From contig JAKQIT010000074.1 in assembly GCA_029556915.1 (NCBI GenBank), positions 124,001 through 188,000 of the forward strand: a stretch of DNA of 64,000 bases, in the 5' to 3' direction. The translations under genes were made by a program, and so were the position numbers. Under the pieces are notes generated by a model. That model had not been told where the DNA came from and did not search any database. It worked only from the letters and a program-made list of their open reading frames with translations. Each line of letters starts with the position of its first letter. The stretch's first letter is position 1. This document shows positions 52,296-62,525 of the stretch, one piece after another. The stretch is from Pseudomonadota bacterium (lineage in GTDB: Bacteria > Pseudomonadota > Gammaproteobacteria > Burkholderiales > Methylophilaceae).

Positions 52296-53511
52296 GTAAA
52301 TCCTTATTTTTATTTAAAATTGAATGAATTTGAGACAAAATTAGATTGGTAGCATTGGGCAATTGCTCTCTCTCTGGCAATGCTCTTATTGATTTTGAGA
52401 CTTTAAGTATAACTAAAGACAATGCATCTAAATCCTCGACTCCCGTTGAGATACCCATTGTACTGTATGGCGCATCCTCAGTAAATATAGATGTATCAAT
52501 TGAAATGACTTTACGCCCTGCAATTGATGCTTCAAGGCCAACTGTTGAGGCTGTTACAATAACAACATCCACAGCATTTAACACTACTGCTACTTTCTCA
52601 TTTACTGGGCTAAATTCTACCATTTCTTGTGGCATAAACAGCTCAGTCTCACTTGGGTGATAACGAACTATCAATCGAAAACCATCGTGTTTAGCAACAA
52701 AACTCCTAAGTTCTTGTTCTATTCTTCTAGGTAATGTTGAGTCACCCACTTTATCATTGAACGGATGTTTTGCAGGTTCAGGTTGAGATGCCCACAAAAT
52801 GTTAATTTTGCCATCATCCCAACCCCTGCTTTGTTTGAGTTTTAAACCTGCTAATTTAGTTTCCTGTGTATTAAGCATGTCAAAAGCGGGGTTACCAGTG
52901 ACAACAGTTTCATGTGGTTGCCTGCCATGTTTAATAAACATCTGTCTGACAGACTCGTTAAGCACACAGATTTTATCAGCATATCCATCTTGGCCTATCC
53001 ATTGCACTTCTTGCAAAGCAAACAAGTCAACTAAACACATAGATGGGATATTTAGTTCCCGGGCGGCCATGATAGCTGCACGCTCTGAACGAGGAGAGTT
53101 TGTTGCAATTAATAAATCTGGTTTGATTTTACTCAAAAAATTCTTCATAAGTTCTACTGGTAAGAATGCTTGCCTACCATACTTAGCATATAAATCTATA
53201 GCTTGTTGTTCCCCATGTTTGACTACTAACTCTCGAAAATTTAGGCCTAGGTATGCAATGGTTTCCTCAATTGATATGGTGCCATTGCTTGGCACATCAA
53301 TAGCTAGCAACTTTCCCCAATTTTGTACAGTTATATCACTCGCTTCAATCATGTCTTTGTATCCGATAAAGTCAATTCCTTGTTCTTTAAAGTAATTGCC
53401 AGCTGTTGTAAGTGCTAACACCACAAGATCAACCTCTTGATAAATAAGCTCCTTAATTATAGGTGCTACGAGTGCAGCATGACCGCCACCATAAGTAATA
53501 AAAAGTATCAT
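52270..53511 (-). CDS. Putative GT-B glycosyltransferase
   Basis: 413 residues. N-terminal LFITYGGGHAALVAPIIKEL, a middle DKICVLNESVRQMFIKHG with VVTGNPAFDML, and a C-terminal ASTVGLEASIAGRKVISID of the GT-B/UDP-GlcNAc-2-epimerase-like fold. No close family is evident. It lies between the Wzy-like gene and the amidination genes, so it could transfer the nonulosonic acid. Not certain to be a transferase. Confidence 0.65.
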   Translation of the reverse strand: MILFITYGGGHAALVAPIIKELIYQEVDLVVLALTTAGNYFKEQGIDFIGYKDMIEASDITVQNWGKLLAIDVPSNGTISIEETIAYLGLNFRELVVKHGEQQAIDLYAKYGRQAFLPVELMKNFLSKIKPDLLIATNSPRSERAAIMAARELNIPSMCLVDLFALQEVQWIGQDGYADKICVLNESVRQMFIKHGRQPHETVVTGNPAFDMLNTQETKLAGLKLKQSRGWDDGKINILWASQPEPAKHPFNDKVGDSTLPRRIEQELRSFVAKHDGFRLIVRYHPSETELFMPQEMVEFSPVNEKVAVVLNAVDVVIVTASTVGLEASIAGRKVISIDTSIFTEDAPYSTMGISTGVEDLDALSLVILKVSKSIRALPEREQLPNATNLILSQIHSILNKNKDLHGSYSCTK

Positions 53512-54548
53512 TTCACTGGACCAATATTGGATAAGTTATTGTTTAAATCAATTACATTATCTGTAAATATCTTTGTAGGAGACACATGGGTCAAATTTGA
53601 AAGGTTAACGTTTAAAAATACCCAAAATAACGGGAAAAATAGTGCTACAACGCCCAAACCTTCAAAAAAAATACCTGAAATACAACACAGCAACATAGTC
53701 CTATTGTTTTTATCACGTCCGAAAAAAATCGAGAAAAACATAAGATACAGTAAGTAAACTATAACAGTTAAATACGCAAAGCCTCTTAAATATTGGTCTT
53801 CGGCAAGAGAAACTAACAAAGTAGAGCGACTTAACGCAGTTAATAATAAATTATCAGTTGAAGTCTCATATGCTTCATAGCCAGCAGCCCCAGATTGAAA
53901 GCCATAATATTTATTTATTAAAGACGCCAATAATGACAATATTAGAAGAAGTAAGGCAAGTTTAGTTTGAAGATTATAAACTTTGTTGTTTTGCTGATGG
54001 TTCGGTTTTAAAAATATTAGCAAAAAAATAGCAGATAATACTGAAGCAGAACTTAAATTAACCCAAATTAGGCCTGCCCAAAGCATCCAATAACGATGTT
54101 TGTAGTTATAGATAGATAGGATGATGCAAGCCACACCAAGCGCTACTAGTACGCTACGTCCACTCAAAAACAAGGGTAATGTAAACGGTAATAACCTAAT
54201 TACTGAAGGATGCTCTTTGTATATCGGCCGCGCAACTAGCAAGATGCAACACAGCAAAAGAGTTAGTGATGCATAAGTTCCCAACCAGACTTCAAGTAGT
54301 AAAAAAGGGCTAACCCCTATATAACGAACAATATGTACGAATTCTAAACCACTCCCATCATCATTATCCAAGCTTGCTTCCCCCGTCAAAACTTCTGAAG
54401 CATGTCGCATTTGAGATTGAAAACCATCTATAGCGGACTCAGAATATGGCAAAAAGGCAAAATCTGAATTAAGAGTGCCAACTAAAAATACAACCAATAT
54501 TACAAAATAAAATAAAATTTGTTTTTCTATTATTTTCAACCTTTTCAT
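53508..54548 (-). CDS. Wzy-like polysaccharide polymerase (EpsG-like membrane protein)
   Basis: 346 residues, about nine to ten membrane segments, with a periplasmic loop (DNDDGSGLEFVHIVRYIG). Sequence resembles EpsG/O-antigen polymerase-type proteins in layout only. Encoded four bases into the glycosyltransferase gene and downstream of the decayed acyltransferase. A polymerase is required for the Wzx/Wzy route suggested by the flippase and Wzz, and this is the best candidate. Confidence 0.7.
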   Translation of the reverse strand: MKRLKIIEKQILFYFVILVVFLVGTLNSDFAFLPYSESAIDGFQSQMRHASEVLTGEASLDNDDGSGLEFVHIVRYIGVSPFLLLEVWLGTYASLTLLLCCILLVARPIYKEHPSVIRLLPFTLPLFLSGRSVLVALGVACIILSIYNYKHRYWMLWAGLIWVNLSSASVLSAIFLLIFLKPNHQQNNKVYNLQTKLALLLLILSLLASLINKYYGFQSGAAGYEAYETSTDNLLLTALSRSTLLVSLAEDQYLRGFAYLTVIVYLLYLMFFSIFFGRDKNNRTMLLCCISGIFFEGLGVVALFFPLFWVFLNVNLSNLTHVSPTKIFTDNVIDLNNNLSNIGPVK

Positions 54549-54588
54549 TCAATTCTGACCTTGCATTTTTATGGTTAATTTGAAAAAA

Positions 54589-55625
54589 TTATTGGCAACT
54601 TTTTTTACCAACTTTAATTAAAGGTTTTTCGACAAACTGATATGCCATTAAAGATAAAAATATTGTAATTACAATAGTCAATGAAATTGTAGTTATGGAT
54701 GAATTTGGTAAGTTAAGCTTATTAGATAATATCTTGATACTTTGATAAATGATTGGGTGCAGCAGATAAACACCATATGTAATTATTCCAAGTTGCGTGA
54801 GTGGAGTTGTCATGAGGGTTGGAACTCGAACATTTAATTTATAAAATCCAATTACCAGTAAAATTGAAGCTATTGAGAAGGTAATCCTATTTCCACCAGT
54901 TACAAGCTGGACTTCACCCCCTTCTGAGGGGTAAAACAGAAAAATAGATAATCCTGCAAATACAACGGCAAGCACCATTTCATTTCCAAATTTCCATTTA
55001 TAGATATTGAAATAGATTGCTATACCCGCAATGTAAAAAAATAAATTATTAAAGGGATTAATATAAGTATTCCATTGATTTGCCAAGGTATTGACACTTG
55101 AAATTAATTCGAGAGCAAAAACACCTCCTATAAATATTGATGCAACAAGCAATATATTTCCGTAGAGAACACGCTTGTCAAATATATAAAGCAAGAATGG
55201 CGTCAACGCATAATATACCATTTCATTGCCAATTGACCACGCACCAGTATTAATGTAAGACCCTGGTGATACAAATCCAAATAATGTTGTAAAATTAAGC
55301 AACAACTCAACAAAATCAACTTGACTATTCAAAGCTAACTTACCAATAGTAACAAAAATAATAGCCAGCCAAAGTAATGGCCATATGCATATATTCTTCT
55401 AATATAAAAATTCAACGCACATGCAATATTGCAATGATATTTGCTTTATGCAACTGCCATGCTCAGGCCTGAAAGCAAAAAAAACATCGACACCCCATAA
55501 ATACCTAAGCGTCCGAGTAAATGACTTGATTCTAGAGGTGAAATTTCCCACGACGTAAGATGGTAAATCATAATTGAAAACGCGAGCAGACCTCTAAGCC
55601 AATCTAGGGAATCTAGTCTACCCAT
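54589..55625 (-). pseudogene. Acyltransferase family 3 gene, broken by a stop and a frameshift
   Basis: The N-terminal part (MGRLDSLDWLRGLLAFSIMI, FFLLSGLSMAVA) ends at a TAA at 55446-55448. The same frame continues as SKY...NFYIRRIYA, then near 55383-55391 a one-base loss moves the family sequence to another frame (IWPLLWLAIIFVTIGKLALN). That frame runs on with about eight membrane segments to 54589. Restoring both gives a 345-residue protein, normal for the family. GGAGG precedes the ATG at 55625. The gene is probably inactive, leaving one intact acyltransferase (48417-49502) in the cluster. Confidence 0.85.
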
Positions 55626-55716
55626 CAAAAACATCCTCCTATTTTTATATTATTCTTTGATTTTGTGTTGGTAAATTTAGGCAATACTTCAGCTTCAGTT
55701 TAGAAATAAAAATCAA

Positions 55717-56346
55717 TCACAAATAATAACCTATAGTATTCAGCGCCACAGACAATTCACAATCCTTTATTATTTCCTTTTGGATTTCCATATAAAACTT
55801 TTTATGGCTTACAAATATAATTGGGATACTAATGTAAGAAATTTTTCTTCCTGATAATTTCCAATTACTATCTCCATATGTTTCGATGTGGCTAACATAA
55901 TCGCTTGAATTCAGAAGATTAATTTTTGGTGACATTTTTATTGCAATTTGACAGTAGGCCCCCTCACTTTGAGCCCAAGCTTTCATTTTTACCACTAAAT
56001 GTACTCCTTTAATATCTCCACCAACATCACCTACAGCAACTTTATATTTTTCTTTATCTACTGGTGGATATAAATTGTTTCTTTGTACTGGATTTAGTTC
56101 AACAATACATTTTGAAGCCTTATCAGCCCTATCTACATCATCACAATTAACAGTTGCCAATGAATGATCGTCAAGTAATACCTCTTTTTTCCATGCCCTA
56201 CCCCAAAGTTGTGCATCACCACTCATAAAAATATCACTTGCTATTTTTCTATACTTGTAAGCATCCCCTCTATCATGTTCACTTTGATAACAACCAACGT
56301 GCATAAAACACATAATAAGTACGCAAAAATAATTTATTTTTTTCAT
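55717..56346 (-). CDS. Unrecognised lipoprotein in the polysaccharide cluster
   Basis: 209 residues. Lipoprotein signal with MHVGC, acylated Cys19. The rest is soluble, with three or four Cys (NCDDVDRADKASKCIVEL; AYCQIAI; KDCELSV) and beta-rich C-terminal half. No family recognised. Encoded 19 bases downstream of asnB, on the same strand as the glycan genes, so a periplasmic role in polymer handling is possible but not shown. Confidence 0.7.
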   Translation of the reverse strand: MKKINYFCVLIMCFMHVGCYQSEHDRGDAYKYRKIASDIFMSGDAQLWGRAWKKEVLLDDHSLATVNCDDVDRADKASKCIVELNPVQRNNLYPPVDKEKYKVAVGDVGGDIKGVHLVVKMKAWAQSEGAYCQIAIKMSPKINLLNSSDYVSHIETYGDSNWKLSGRKISYISIPIIFVSHKKFYMEIQKEIIKDCELSVALNTIGYYL

Positions 56347-56365
56347 TTTCAGGGAAATAAAAAAA

Positions 56366-58123
56366 TCAAATTTTAATTGATTTCCATATCTTAAACGCGA
56401 TTAATGCTCGTAATTCACGCGTCATATCATGATCATTTAGCACATGATTATTAAATATTTCATCTAGAACTTGGGTATTAAACCATTCATAAGGCAAACC
56501 ATCTTTGCAGTATTGAACTCTATTTGTTTTAAACCAATCGCCTACTGGTACAGTAAACATTTGCTTTTTTCGGTATGCTAACTCTTTACCAATTAATGGT
56601 GTAACCGCTTTTTTATATAAATATTTTGTTTCACCATGCTTCAATTTTAACTCGCCAGGCATACGAAAACCAAACTCCATCATTCTATAATCTAGAAAAG
56701 GGGTCCGAGCTTCTAATGAAACAGCCATTCCCATACGATCTGGTTTTACTAGATTGTTACCAGACAACAATAATTGCATATCTAAATATAACGCTTGGTT
56801 AATTCTGTCTTGATGTTTTACTTCATCAAAAAATGGCTTGGCAACTTCAAAAGAATCAACTTTTGCCAATCGATATTTTAACTCAGGGTAATATAGGCTA
56901 AGCTTTCTTTCATCCGAAAACAATGAAATGCTTCTGAAATAATGACGCTGAAATTCATCATCCCCCATAGATAACACGTCACTATTCGAGAAAAATGATT
57001 TATATTTGTCGTAGCCAGCGAACAACTCATCTGCGCCATCCCCTGTCAGAACAACTTTTACTTGCTTAGCAGCTAATTGAGAAACACGATATGTGGGTAA
57101 GAATGAAATATCTCCATGTGGCTGATCACAGTGATAAGTCGCCAATGGCCATAAATCCAGCATATCTGGATTAACTTTTTCCATCACGTGCTGAGTTCCG
57201 AAACGATTTGCTGCCAATTGCGCAAAAACAGATTCATCGTACTTTGGGTCATCAAAGCCTATACAGAAGGTTTTAACAGGTTCCGACATATGTTTCGACA
57301 TCAGTCCAACTACTGTACTTGAGTCAACTCCACCTGATAGAAATGCACCGAAGGGCACATCACAGCGCAATCTCAGCTTAACTGCGTCATTCAAGATACT
57401 ATTGAACTCCTCTATCCAGTCTGACTCGCTTCTTCCGTGAACTGGTTCAACCTCTGCAAGATTCCACCAGCGTGTCAACTTTGTTTCACGACTTGTTATT
57501 TTAACCAGATGGCCTGGCATTATGTGTTTTATACCTTGATACATCGTATGAGGGGCAGGTACATAATTGAAAGTTAGAAAATGGTGGAGTGCTATTTCAT
57601 CCATCTCTGGAATAAACTTTAAAGCTGGCATTAACGCTTTAATCTCTGACCCAAATGTAATCTGTAGGCCATCATCATGTATATATAGCGGCTTAACTCC
57701 TATTCGATCTCTAATTAAATACATTGCCTGCTCTCGTAAATCGTATATCGCTATAGCAAACATTCCATTCAATTTGTTGACGAAGCCTATTCCTTCTTGC
57801 TCATAAAGTCTTAATATTACTTCTGTATCAGAGTGAGTGCGACACGGGTTACCTGACTTCAATAAATCAGCAGCTAATTCAATATGATTAAAGATTTCTC
57901 CATTTTGTACAACAATGATATTTCCATCATCAGATACAAAGGGTTGATGACCACCTTTAACATCTATAATTGAAAGTCTTTGATTTCCCAGTGCGAAACC
58001 TTTTCCTTGATGTATACCTTGATCATCTGGACCTCTATGTAGAATAGAATGGCCCATTTCTCCTAATACTTTAAGAGAAATATTTTCTCTTAGTCTATGC
58101 ATATAGCCAAAAATACCGCACAT
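56366..58123 (-). CDS. asnB: Asparagine synthase (glutamine-hydrolysing), AsnB/WbpS type
   Basis: 585 residues. The N-terminal glutaminase has catalytic Cys2 (MCGIFGYMH), NGEIFNH and the RGPDDQG segment. The synthetase domain has the PP-loop AFLSGGVDSSTVVGLM. In polysaccharide loci such proteins amidate uronic or related acids on sugars instead of making asparagine. It directly follows the initiating transferase gene (1 base gap), so it belongs to the cluster. Confidence 0.9.
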   Translation of the reverse strand: MCGIFGYMHRLRENISLKVLGEMGHSILHRGPDDQGIHQGKGFALGNQRLSIIDVKGGHQPFVSDDGNIIVVQNGEIFNHIELAADLLKSGNPCRTHSDTEVILRLYEQEGIGFVNKLNGMFAIAIYDLREQAMYLIRDRIGVKPLYIHDDGLQITFGSEIKALMPALKFIPEMDEIALHHFLTFNYVPAPHTMYQGIKHIMPGHLVKITSRETKLTRWWNLAEVEPVHGRSESDWIEEFNSILNDAVKLRLRCDVPFGAFLSGGVDSSTVVGLMSKHMSEPVKTFCIGFDDPKYDESVFAQLAANRFGTQHVMEKVNPDMLDLWPLATYHCDQPHGDISFLPTYRVSQLAAKQVKVVLTGDGADELFAGYDKYKSFFSNSDVLSMGDDEFQRHYFRSISLFSDERKLSLYYPELKYRLAKVDSFEVAKPFFDEVKHQDRINQALYLDMQLLLSGNNLVKPDRMGMAVSLEARTPFLDYRMMEFGFRMPGELKLKHGETKYLYKKAVTPLIGKELAYRKKQMFTVPVGDWFKTNRVQYCKDGLPYEWFNTQVLDEIFNNHVLNDHDMTRELRALIAFKIWKSIKI

Positions 58124-58124
58124 A

Positions 58125-58709
58125 CTAGTTACCCCCTCTTAATACTATTTGCCTAAATGTTAAGAGAATAATTTTTATATCTAGCCACATACTTTGCTGC
58201 TCTACGTAATTCAAATCTAATCTCTTTCTTTGCTCTGGGCTAGCTGACGACCTTAACGTAGCTTGCGCTAAACCTGTAATTCCTGGTTTTACACTTAGCC
58301 TTTTTAACCACTCGTCTTCACTATACTCACTTTTTTGCTTTAGCACATCTGGTCTGGGACCGACTACACTCATTTCACCTCTTAACACATTAATAAGTTG
58401 TGGCAGTTCATCAATACTTGATCGTCTTATAATCCTGCCTACTGGCGTGATGCGTGAATCATTATCTAACGTCGAATATCCCCCTAACTTCTCGGCATTA
58501 ACAACCATGCTTCTAAACTTATACAGTCTAAACAATTTTCCAGCCAAGCCCACTCTGTTTTGAAAAAAAATGACAGAATGGCCGTCGTAAAGAAATATAA
58601 AAATGGCAGTGATTAACAATATTGGAAACAACAATATCAATGCCACTGAGGACATAACTATATCAAATGCACGCTTTAAGAATAAATAAGTTCTACTAAA
58701 TTTTGCCAC
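58125..58709 (-). CDS. Initiating sugar-phosphate transferase (PglC-like)
   Basis: 194 residues, the short monotopic form of the bacterial sugar transferase family. One N-terminal hydrophobic hairpin (RAFDIVMSSVALILLFPIL), then VIFFQNRVGLAGKLFRLYKF, RSSIDELPQLINVLRGEMS and SVVGPRPDV. PglC-type enzymes use UDP-diNAcBac, which the neighbouring genes could supply. Would attach the first sugar phosphate to undecaprenyl phosphate. Overlaps the flippase gene by 14 bases. Confidence 0.88.
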   Translation of the reverse strand: MAKFSRTYLFLKRAFDIVMSSVALILLFPILLITAIFIFLYDGHSVIFFQNRVGLAGKLFRLYKFRSMVVNAEKLGGYSTLDNDSRITPVGRIIRRSSIDELPQLINVLRGEMSVVGPRPDVLKQKSEYSEDEWLKRLSVKPGITGLAQATLRSSASPEQRKRLDLNYVEQQSMWLDIKIILLTFRQIVLRGGN

Positions 58710-60180
58710 GAAATAACCTTAAAATTAAATATGAACTAAATGCAAACCCAATTAAAAGCAATGCAAATCTAGTCCATACATTGTAAATATGAAGTAGGTA
58801 ATCTATTAGCATTACAATTATTGCAGGCACTAATGTAAGTAGAATGCACGCTATTAAATTTACACTCAATAGTGCATTTCGACCAAATATCTTCTGTTTA
58901 ATTACAATTAATAATGCTATCGCGTTTATTCCGTGAAATAAAACTACTGCATACATTAGTTGTGTTTCCGAATTATTTAACAATCCAGGAACAGCCAAAA
59001 ATGGCAATATAAGCAAACTTAATAAACCAACCTTCAAGACTTTAAAGTTGTTCTTACTAGCATTTAAATACGTTGTTGCCATCATACAGGTGGCTATCAT
59101 TGGTAAAGATAACAATCCAATTTTAAATAGCTGAGCAATTCGCTGTGTGGCGGCTTCATCAAAATCACCTCTAGCATAAATAATCTGAACAATCGGTTCG
59201 GAAAACCAAAGCCCGAGTGCCAGTATTACCATGGCGAAACATATGCTATTTTGGGTTTGTTGGTTAAATACATTCAAACAATAATTGGTGTTGTTTTCTG
59301 CAAATGCTTGGCTCATTTTAGTTAAAGCAACAGTAGCAAATGAAGCAAAAAAAATGCCTACTGGAAGCTCAATTAATTTCTGTGTGTAATTAAAAGCGGC
59401 TATGGCACCTTCGCCCGTTAACGAAGCCATAGCTCTTATTAAAATAGGCGCAATCAATAAAATCGAAGCTGAAAATGCGGCATAAAAAAACGACCTAACA
59501 AGAGCCCTGTCAACTAGTGATTCTTGTTTATTAGTTTCATATTTTGGTAAGATAACCAAGAGTGAAAGCCAACGTAAAAAAGCACCCACACCTATCCCTA
59601 AACACAACAGTAAGAACTTATTTTGTCCCTGTGGAAATAGAGTTGAATGATTGTATAACTGCAAAGCTAAAATAATTATTAAGTTAAAAATTAACGTACC
59701 ACATCCAGCAATAAAATAAAAATTCTTTGAGTTTAAGTAAGCAGAAAACACACCGGCTAGACCAGTTAATGGAATAGCTATCGCTACTGCTGCGATTGAA
59801 ATCCAAGTTAAAGATGCTGGGAGGTTAATTCCTGGAGCAAAAACTTTAAAAACAAAATCAGGCAGAATAAATACTAACATTCCCATCGGAATAAAAAAGA
59901 TAGCCAGCAATAATGTAATTTGACGGAACAGAGCAGCCGACTGATTTAAGTTTAATTCCAAGAATCTAGGTACCAGAGCTGCACTAATACCTCCAGAGAT
60001 TAGTAAATTGACAAACAAGTCTGGAATAGATAATAACAGCACTGCAATATCCGCATCGGCACCAATACCAAAAATCTTTGCCAGCTCAATCTCTCTCACT
60101 AAACCTGCTAATCTTCCTGCAAATAGCGCCAAACTTAAGGCTAGCCCTGCCGATAAAAAACCAGATTGCTTACGTTTCAT
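58696..60180 (-). CDS. MurJ-family flippase in the polysaccharide cluster
   Basis: 494 residues, about 14 membrane segments, MurJ/MviN type (FLSAGLALSLALFAGRLAGL, ISGGISAALVPRFLEL). A paralogue in a glycan operon probably acts as the Wzx-like flippase of the lipid-linked repeat unit; a second, housekeeping MurJ would be expected elsewhere in the genome. It stands just before the PglC-type gene in the transcript. Confidence 0.8.
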   Translation of the reverse strand: MKRKQSGFLSAGLALSLALFAGRLAGLVREIELAKIFGIGADADIAVLLLSIPDLFVNLLISGGISAALVPRFLELNLNQSAALFRQITLLLAIFFIPMGMLVFILPDFVFKVFAPGINLPASLTWISIAAVAIAIPLTGLAGVFSAYLNSKNFYFIAGCGTLIFNLIIILALQLYNHSTLFPQGQNKFLLLCLGIGVGAFLRWLSLLVILPKYETNKQESLVDRALVRSFFYAAFSASILLIAPILIRAMASLTGEGAIAAFNYTQKLIELPVGIFFASFATVALTKMSQAFAENNTNYCLNVFNQQTQNSICFAMVILALGLWFSEPIVQIIYARGDFDEAATQRIAQLFKIGLLSLPMIATCMMATTYLNASKNNFKVLKVGLLSLLILPFLAVPGLLNNSETQLMYAVVLFHGINAIALLIVIKQKIFGRNALLSVNLIACILLTLVPAIIVMLIDYLLHIYNVWTRFALLLIGFAFSSYLILRLFRGKI

Positions 60181-60190
60181 TACTAAAATG

Positions 60191-61012
60191 CTATCTATTA
60201 ACTAAGCTATGAGATATTTGTATAATTTTATTCACTGTTTCGCGATGTTGTTGATTTAATAATTCAACACTGGAATTTAAATAAAATTCATATTTATCTT
60301 TTAACTTTTTTACCTCATCTGCAAAATCCATGTGCTGCTGAATTTCTTCTACCGTTGTCGACTGTCTATGAAAGGTTCTAGACAAAATCGCTGCATTTGA
60401 ACCCACCCTTACATGCTCTGCTAGCAGTCTTTCCGCGGGCAGTAGGCCCTCACCCAACCTAGCAACACCCCCAATACCAAAGGGTATTTGGTATTTTCTT
60501 AACGTTCTTGCCATAGTATCGATATGACCATCAGAGAAAAGCTCAAACATAAAATTCTTCTTCATTTCCAAATGCAAATCATTAAGTCCAATGTGTACTT
60601 CGTTCACCCCTGGAATTGAAATACACTCCTCCAAAGATGTCATTGCACCTATTGTCTCTACTAATAGGGAAGTTCTAGCCCTTCCTGATACTAAATTTAT
60701 GAATGTTTTAACTTCGCTGACGCTGTGAAACATTGGCAACATAATAATGTCGGCCCCCGCCGCAACCACAGCGTCAATTTCTTGAGCAGACTCTTCATGA
60801 ATAGGATTAACCCTCACTAAAAGTCGCCCATTTTCTAACACTGAACGCAATACAATAACGTCAGATAAGTTATGACGACTAATTACGGTGCTTAAATGCC
60901 CCTGTCTTTTTTCTTTTCCAATAATTTCCAAATCTACAAAAATTCTATCGACCCCCGCGCTTATAGCAAATTTTGCCATTGATGGTGAGTTGGTAATAAA
61001 AAATAAATTCAT
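60191..61012 (-). CDS. HpcH/HpaI aldolase-like protein
   Basis: 273 residues, HpcH/HpaI aldolase/citrate lyase beta superfamily. SAGVDRIFVDLEIIGKEKRQ, the metal-binding ETIGAMTSLEE and IGLNDLH, and GIGGVARLGEG are typical. A C-terminal extension of about 60 residues is helical. First gene of the long polysaccharide transcript, 11 bases before the flippase gene. Such enzymes make or split 2-keto acids; a role in building an unusual acidic sugar or a pyruvyl-type substituent is possible but speculative. Confidence 0.75.
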   Translation of the reverse strand: MNLFFITNSPSMAKFAISAGVDRIFVDLEIIGKEKRQGHLSTVISRHNLSDVIVLRSVLENGRLLVRVNPIHEESAQEIDAVVAAGADIIMLPMFHSVSEVKTFINLVSGRARTSLLVETIGAMTSLEECISIPGVNEVHIGLNDLHLEMKKNFMFELFSDGHIDTMARTLRKYQIPFGIGGVARLGEGLLPAERLLAEHVRVGSNAAILSRTFHRQSTTVEEIQQHMDFADEVKKLKDKYEFYLNSSVELLNQQHRETVNKIIQISHSLVNR

Positions 61013-61126
61013 TATGAGCTTCTAATTAAATAACATAAAACATTCAAAGTTTATAAATCATTCACCATCTGATGCACAGCAACATACCATATTACTGCAA
61101 CTCTAATTTAGGCGCGTATATTTCAG

Positions 61127-61777
61127 TTAGACTAAAGTGTTTACTATATCCAGTGTATTTCGCATAAACTCATTTGCACCCCACTCTTCAGGCCTATCCG
61201 CAACATCCAAATATCCATATAGCGCAACGGCTGTTTTCATCCCTGCGGCATTGCCTGCTTGAATATCACGCTCCGCGTCACCTACATACCAACAGTCTTG
61301 CGGCTGCACTTTAGCTTGTTGACATGCTAATAGCAAGCTTGCTGGGTCTGGTTTAGGCTCTTTTACATCATCACCACACACAACACAAGTAGCACGTTGC
61401 ATCAGGTTAATAGACTCTAGTAGCGGCACTGTGAATCGGCGCGGTTTATTGGTAACAACGCCCCATAAAATGCCTTTATTTTCAAGTTTCCAAAGTAGTT
61501 CGTCAACGCCCTCAAACAGTGTTGGAGCGCGCGTTAACACTTGGTCATATAAGGCTAGATATTCATCACGCATCGCCTGAAAACTTGCATCTTCTGGCTT
61601 TAAATTGAACCCTACAGATAGCAAACCTTTTGAACCATGAGAAGCATAAGGACGAATGACTTCATGTGGCAGATGAGCTAGGCCATGTTTTTCGCGTTGA
61701 AGATTAAGCGCATATCCCAAATCATGGGCAGTATCCACCAGCGTACCATCTAAGTCAAACAGTACCATGCGCGTCAT
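61127..61777 (-). CDS. gph: Phosphoglycolate phosphatase
   Basis: 216 residues, HAD superfamily. Motif [15 protein letters not shown], motif II GVVTNKP, motif III KPDP and motif [22 protein letters not shown]. It starts with ATGA overlapping the ubiG stop codon. The ubiG-gph pair is conserved in beta- and gammaproteobacteria. Whether phosphoglycolate is the main substrate is not visible. Confidence 0.92.
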   Translation of the reverse strand: MTRMVLFDLDGTLVDTAHDLGYALNLQREKHGLAHLPHEVIRPYASHGSKGLLSVGFNLKPEDASFQAMRDEYLALYDQVLTRAPTLFEGVDELLWKLENKGILWGVVTNKPRRFTVPLLESINLMQRATCVVCGDDVKEPKPDPASLLLACQQAKVQPQDCWYVGDAERDIQAGNAAGMKTAVALYGYLDVADRPEEWGANEFMRNTLDIVNTLV

Positions 61778-62469
61778 GTCTTGCTCGCTTGCATGATGTA
61801 ATTTACTGAAACATCTTCTCCAAGTGTGTAATTTCGCGTAATTGGGTGGTAACTCATCCCTGTGCTGGTACCTAAATCTAAGCCAGCACTTCGCATCATT
61901 TGCGCTAATTCAGAGGGTTTAATAAATTTAGCATAATCATGCGTGCCTTTGGGTAACATGTTCAGCACATATTCTGCGCCAATTACCGCAAATAAATAAG
62001 CTTTAGGGTTGCGGTTAATAGTAGAAAAAAAAACTTTGCCATCGGGTTTTACCAGCTTGGCACAGGCAGCAACAACACTTGCGGGCTCAGGCACATGCTC
62101 TAACATTTCCATGCAAGTCACCACGTCAAAACTAGCAGGCATTTCTTCAGCCAGTTTTTCAACAGCAATCAGGCGATAATCTACCTGAGCACCACTTTCT
62201 AGCTGGTGTAGCTTAGCGACATTAAGCGCTTTATCGCCTAAATCTATGCCGGTCACCTCTGCACCTTTAAAGTACATTGACTCTGCCAAAATGCCGCCGC
62301 CGCAGCCCACATCTAACACACGCTTTCCACTAAGTGGCGCTAGATGGTTAATCCAATTGAGCCGTAGCGGGTTAATTTCGTGCAACGGTTTAAATTCGCT
62401 TTCTTTATCCCACCATTTATGGGCGAGTTCTGCAAATTTTTGTAATTCAATCTCATCTACATTTGCCAT
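61774..62469 (-). CDS. ubiG: Ubiquinone biosynthesis O-methyltransferase UbiG
   Basis: 231 residues from the ATG at 62469 ([20 protein letters not shown]), the family start; upstream codons to 62550 read through intergenic DNA and a repeat. SAM motif [15 protein letters not shown], and CMEMLEHVP, are present. Catalyses both O-methylations in ubiquinone synthesis. Coupled to gph. Confidence 0.95.
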   Translation of the reverse strand: MANVDEIELQKFAELAHKWWDKESEFKPLHEINPLRLNWINHLAPLSGKRVLDVGCGGGILAESMYFKGAEVTGIDLGDKALNVAKLHQLESGAQVDYRLIAVEKLAEEMPASFDVVTCMEMLEHVPEPASVVAACAKLVKPDGKVFFSTINRNPKAYLFAVIGAEYVLNMLPKGTHDYAKFIKPSELAQMMRSAGLDLGTSTGMSYHPITRNYTLGEDVSVNYIMQASKT

Positions 62470-62525
62470 ATTATTATTCCGAATTGATTTGCAAAAATCA
62501 CTCAATATTACTCCGTACAAAAAAC

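Noticed and set aside
52799-53395. 198-residue open frame on the plus strand opposite the glycosyltransferase gene
   Set aside because: Shadow frame; the minus-strand frame has overlaps with both neighbours and GT-B motifs.
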